From NCBI GenBank assembly GCA_021852245.1, contig JAJZNY010000252.1, forward strand, positions 1 through 5,729: DNA of 5,729 bases. The letters run 5' to 3'. The stretch is from Planctomycetota bacterium (GTDB taxonomy: Bacteria; Planctomycetota; Phycisphaerae; WQYP01). Under the pieces are notes generated by a model. It saw nothing but the letters and a program-made list of their open reading frames with translations. It searched no databases and was not told the origin of the DNA. The translations under genes and the position numbers were made by a program. How positions within the stretch are numbered: position 1 is the stretch's first letter; every line of letters begins with the position of its first letter. Shown here in pieces: positions 4,822-5,729 of this stretch.

Positions 4822-5657
4822 TGGTGCTCAGAAGCTATTTTTATTTATTATTTCTCACAGGGATCCTCGCGATGGGTCTCTCCATGCTCGGCGGATGCAG
4901 CCGCGAGACTCACGCTAAGCGCGAAAGCCTGCTGTCCCGGATAAAAGCTCGGGGGTATATCACCGTGGGATATGCCGATGAGGCTCCGTTTGCCTATGTT
5001 GACCCGCGGACGGGGAAACTAACCGGTGAATCGCCGACGGTTCTCCGAGCGGTGATGAAAAAGCTCGGTGTCAGACACATTCGCGGTGTGCTGACAAATT
5101 TTGGTGCCTTGATCCCGGCGCTGAAGGCCGGCCGGTTTGATGTGATTGCGGCGGGAATGTATATCACTCCGGAGCGATGTCGGCAGATTGCATTTTCGAA
5201 TCCTACGTTTGCCATCGGCGATGGATTTGTCGTAAAAAAGGGAAACCCGCTTCACCTCCACAGCTATGCTGACTTTTTACACCATCCGCACCGTCGGCTC
5301 GGCGTGGTGCAGGGGGCAATAGAGTACAACTACGCCCGCGAAGTGGGCATTCCAGCCCGACAAATTCGCATGTTTCCTGATGCCCCCAGCGCTTTGGCGG
5401 CGGTGGAAAACGGGCGCGTCGATGCGTATGCGGCCACCGAACTGACCGTCCGCCGATTGGTGCGGAAATCTCCTGGTGCGGATGTCGCAGTTGCCGACCC
5501 CTTCCACAATCCGGTCATTAACGGCGTGAAACAGATCGGCTACGGTGCATTTGGTTTTCGGCGGCGGAACGTTTGCCTGCGACGGGCCGTCGATAAGGTT
5601 CTCAACGGATGTTCCAGAGGCGATTTTGACGTAAGTCGTTGTATGACAATGAGTTAA
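4821..5657 (+). CDS. ehuB: EhuB-like ectoine/hydroxyectoine ABC transporter substrate-binding lipoprotein
   Basis: A 278-residue solute-binding protein of family 3 (amino-acid/ectoine type), expected outside the inner membrane, handing ligand to an ABC permease. A hydrophobic signal (about 5-22) ends in lipobox LGGC with Cys26, so it should be a lipid-anchored protein rather than a free periplasmic one. The body matches my memory of EhuB: IKARGYITVGYADEAPFAY (41-59), TGESPTVLRAVMKKLG (68-83), FGALIPALKAGRFD (94-107), GMYITPERC (112-120), KKGNPLHLHSY (139-149), GAIEYNYA (165-172), GRVDAYAATELTV (198-210). R119 is in the place of the family's carboxylate-binding arginine; F57, F94 and Y114 are candidates for the aromatic ligand box. 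The end (after about residue 260, in LNGCSRGDFDV) is short and lacks the last helix and PFGF-like tail of typical EhuB; other frames there do not restore it. No transporter partners lie upstream. Ligand specificity for ectoine is inferred; another amino-acid-like solute is possible. Confidence 0.88.
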   Translation: MVLRSYFYLLFLTGILAMGLSMLGGCSRETHAKRESLLSRIKARGYITVGYADEAPFAYVDPRTGKLTGESPTVLRAVMKKLGVRHIRGVLTNFGALIPALKAGRFDVIAAGMYITPERCRQIAFSNPTFAIGDGFVVKKGNPLHLHSYADFLHHPHRRLGVVQGAIEYNYAREVGIPARQIRMFPDAPSALAAVENGRVDAYAATELTVRRLVRKSPGADVAVADPFHNPVINGVKQIGYGAFGFRRRNVCLRRAVDKVLNGCSRGDFDVSRCMTMS

Positions 5658-5689
5658 TGTCGATTTTTGGCATTTACGTGTAGCCACTA

Positions 5690-5713
5690 AAATATTGCGA
5701 TATTTCGGTTTTT
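5690..5713 (+). terminator. weak AT-rich hairpin plus T-run after the EhuB-like gene
   Basis: AAATAT (5690-5695) pairs with ATATTT (5700-5705) around TGCG, and TTTTT (5709-5713) follows three bases later. The geometry suits an intrinsic terminator, but the all-A/T stem would be unstable, so this is only a candidate. TTGACT at 5717-5722 could be the -35 box of a following unit whose -10 box would be outside the window. Confidence 0.3.
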
Positions 5714-5729
5714 CACTTGACTTGTCTTT

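Noticed and set aside
4476..4944. Small plus-strand frames between ppa and the EhuB-like gene
   Set aside because: They overlap the ends of two real genes, the promoter and the hairpin leader, and lack ribosome binding sites.
5560..5660. Frameshift restoring a longer EhuB C terminus
   Set aside because: Both other plus frames stop within a few codons and show no EhuB-like tail, so a simple single-base error does not explain the short end.
1..5729. CRISPR array, insertion sequence, prophage or attachment site
   Set aside because: I saw no regularly spaced repeats, transposase, integrase, terminal inverted repeats, or duplicated tRNA end; the tRNA is intact and next to ordinary genes.

Overview
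The window reads as chromosomal DNA of a moderately GC-rich Gram-negative bacterium of the PVC group, most likely Planctomycetota (possibly Phycisphaerae). The grounds are a pseudopilin with the H-X9-DG motif and a 'CLSNLQQLG' segment, a PEP-CTERM surface protein next to it, a tRNA without an encoded CCA end, and a phosphohexomutase with archaeal-GlmM-like signatures. This assignment is inference from protein style; no marker gene for taxonomy is present.

Layout. (1) 11-84, minus: tRNA-Arg(TCG) with its own good promoter (97-125). (2) About 242-460, plus: a cobalamin riboswitch with a clear B12 box, followed by a long leader. It precedes a probable two-gene operon: a PEP-CTERM exported protein (642-1559) and, 27 bases later, an H-X9-DG pseudopilin (1587-2366). 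(3) 2443-3798: a phosphohexomutase of the phosphoglucosamine/phosphomannomutase family, with its own candidate promoter. (4) 3908-4510: a family I inorganic pyrophosphatase, also with a candidate promoter, ending in a hairpin that overlaps its stop codon. (5) 4511-4820: a 310-base intergenic region holding a promoter with a perfect TTGACA box and a leader made of three back-to-back stem-loops. (6) 4821-5657: an EhuB-like lipoprotein, the binding subunit of an ectoine/hydroxyectoine ABC transporter. Its permease and ATPase genes are not in the window; the sequence ends with a possible -35 box for the next unit.

How the parts relate. The mutase and pyrophosphatase are housekeeping functions (sugar-phosphate activation for cell-envelope precursors; removal of pyrophosphate from biosynthetic reactions) and need not be coregulated. 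The EhuB-like protein points to uptake of an osmolyte or nutrient.

The most interesting part is region 2: a B12-sensing RNA placed in front of surface and pilus-type proteins rather than a recognised B12 synthesis or transport gene. This suggests, but does not prove, that the pair helps capture corrinoids at the cell surface. The second candidate for something undescribed is the triple stem-loop leader of the EhuB-like gene.
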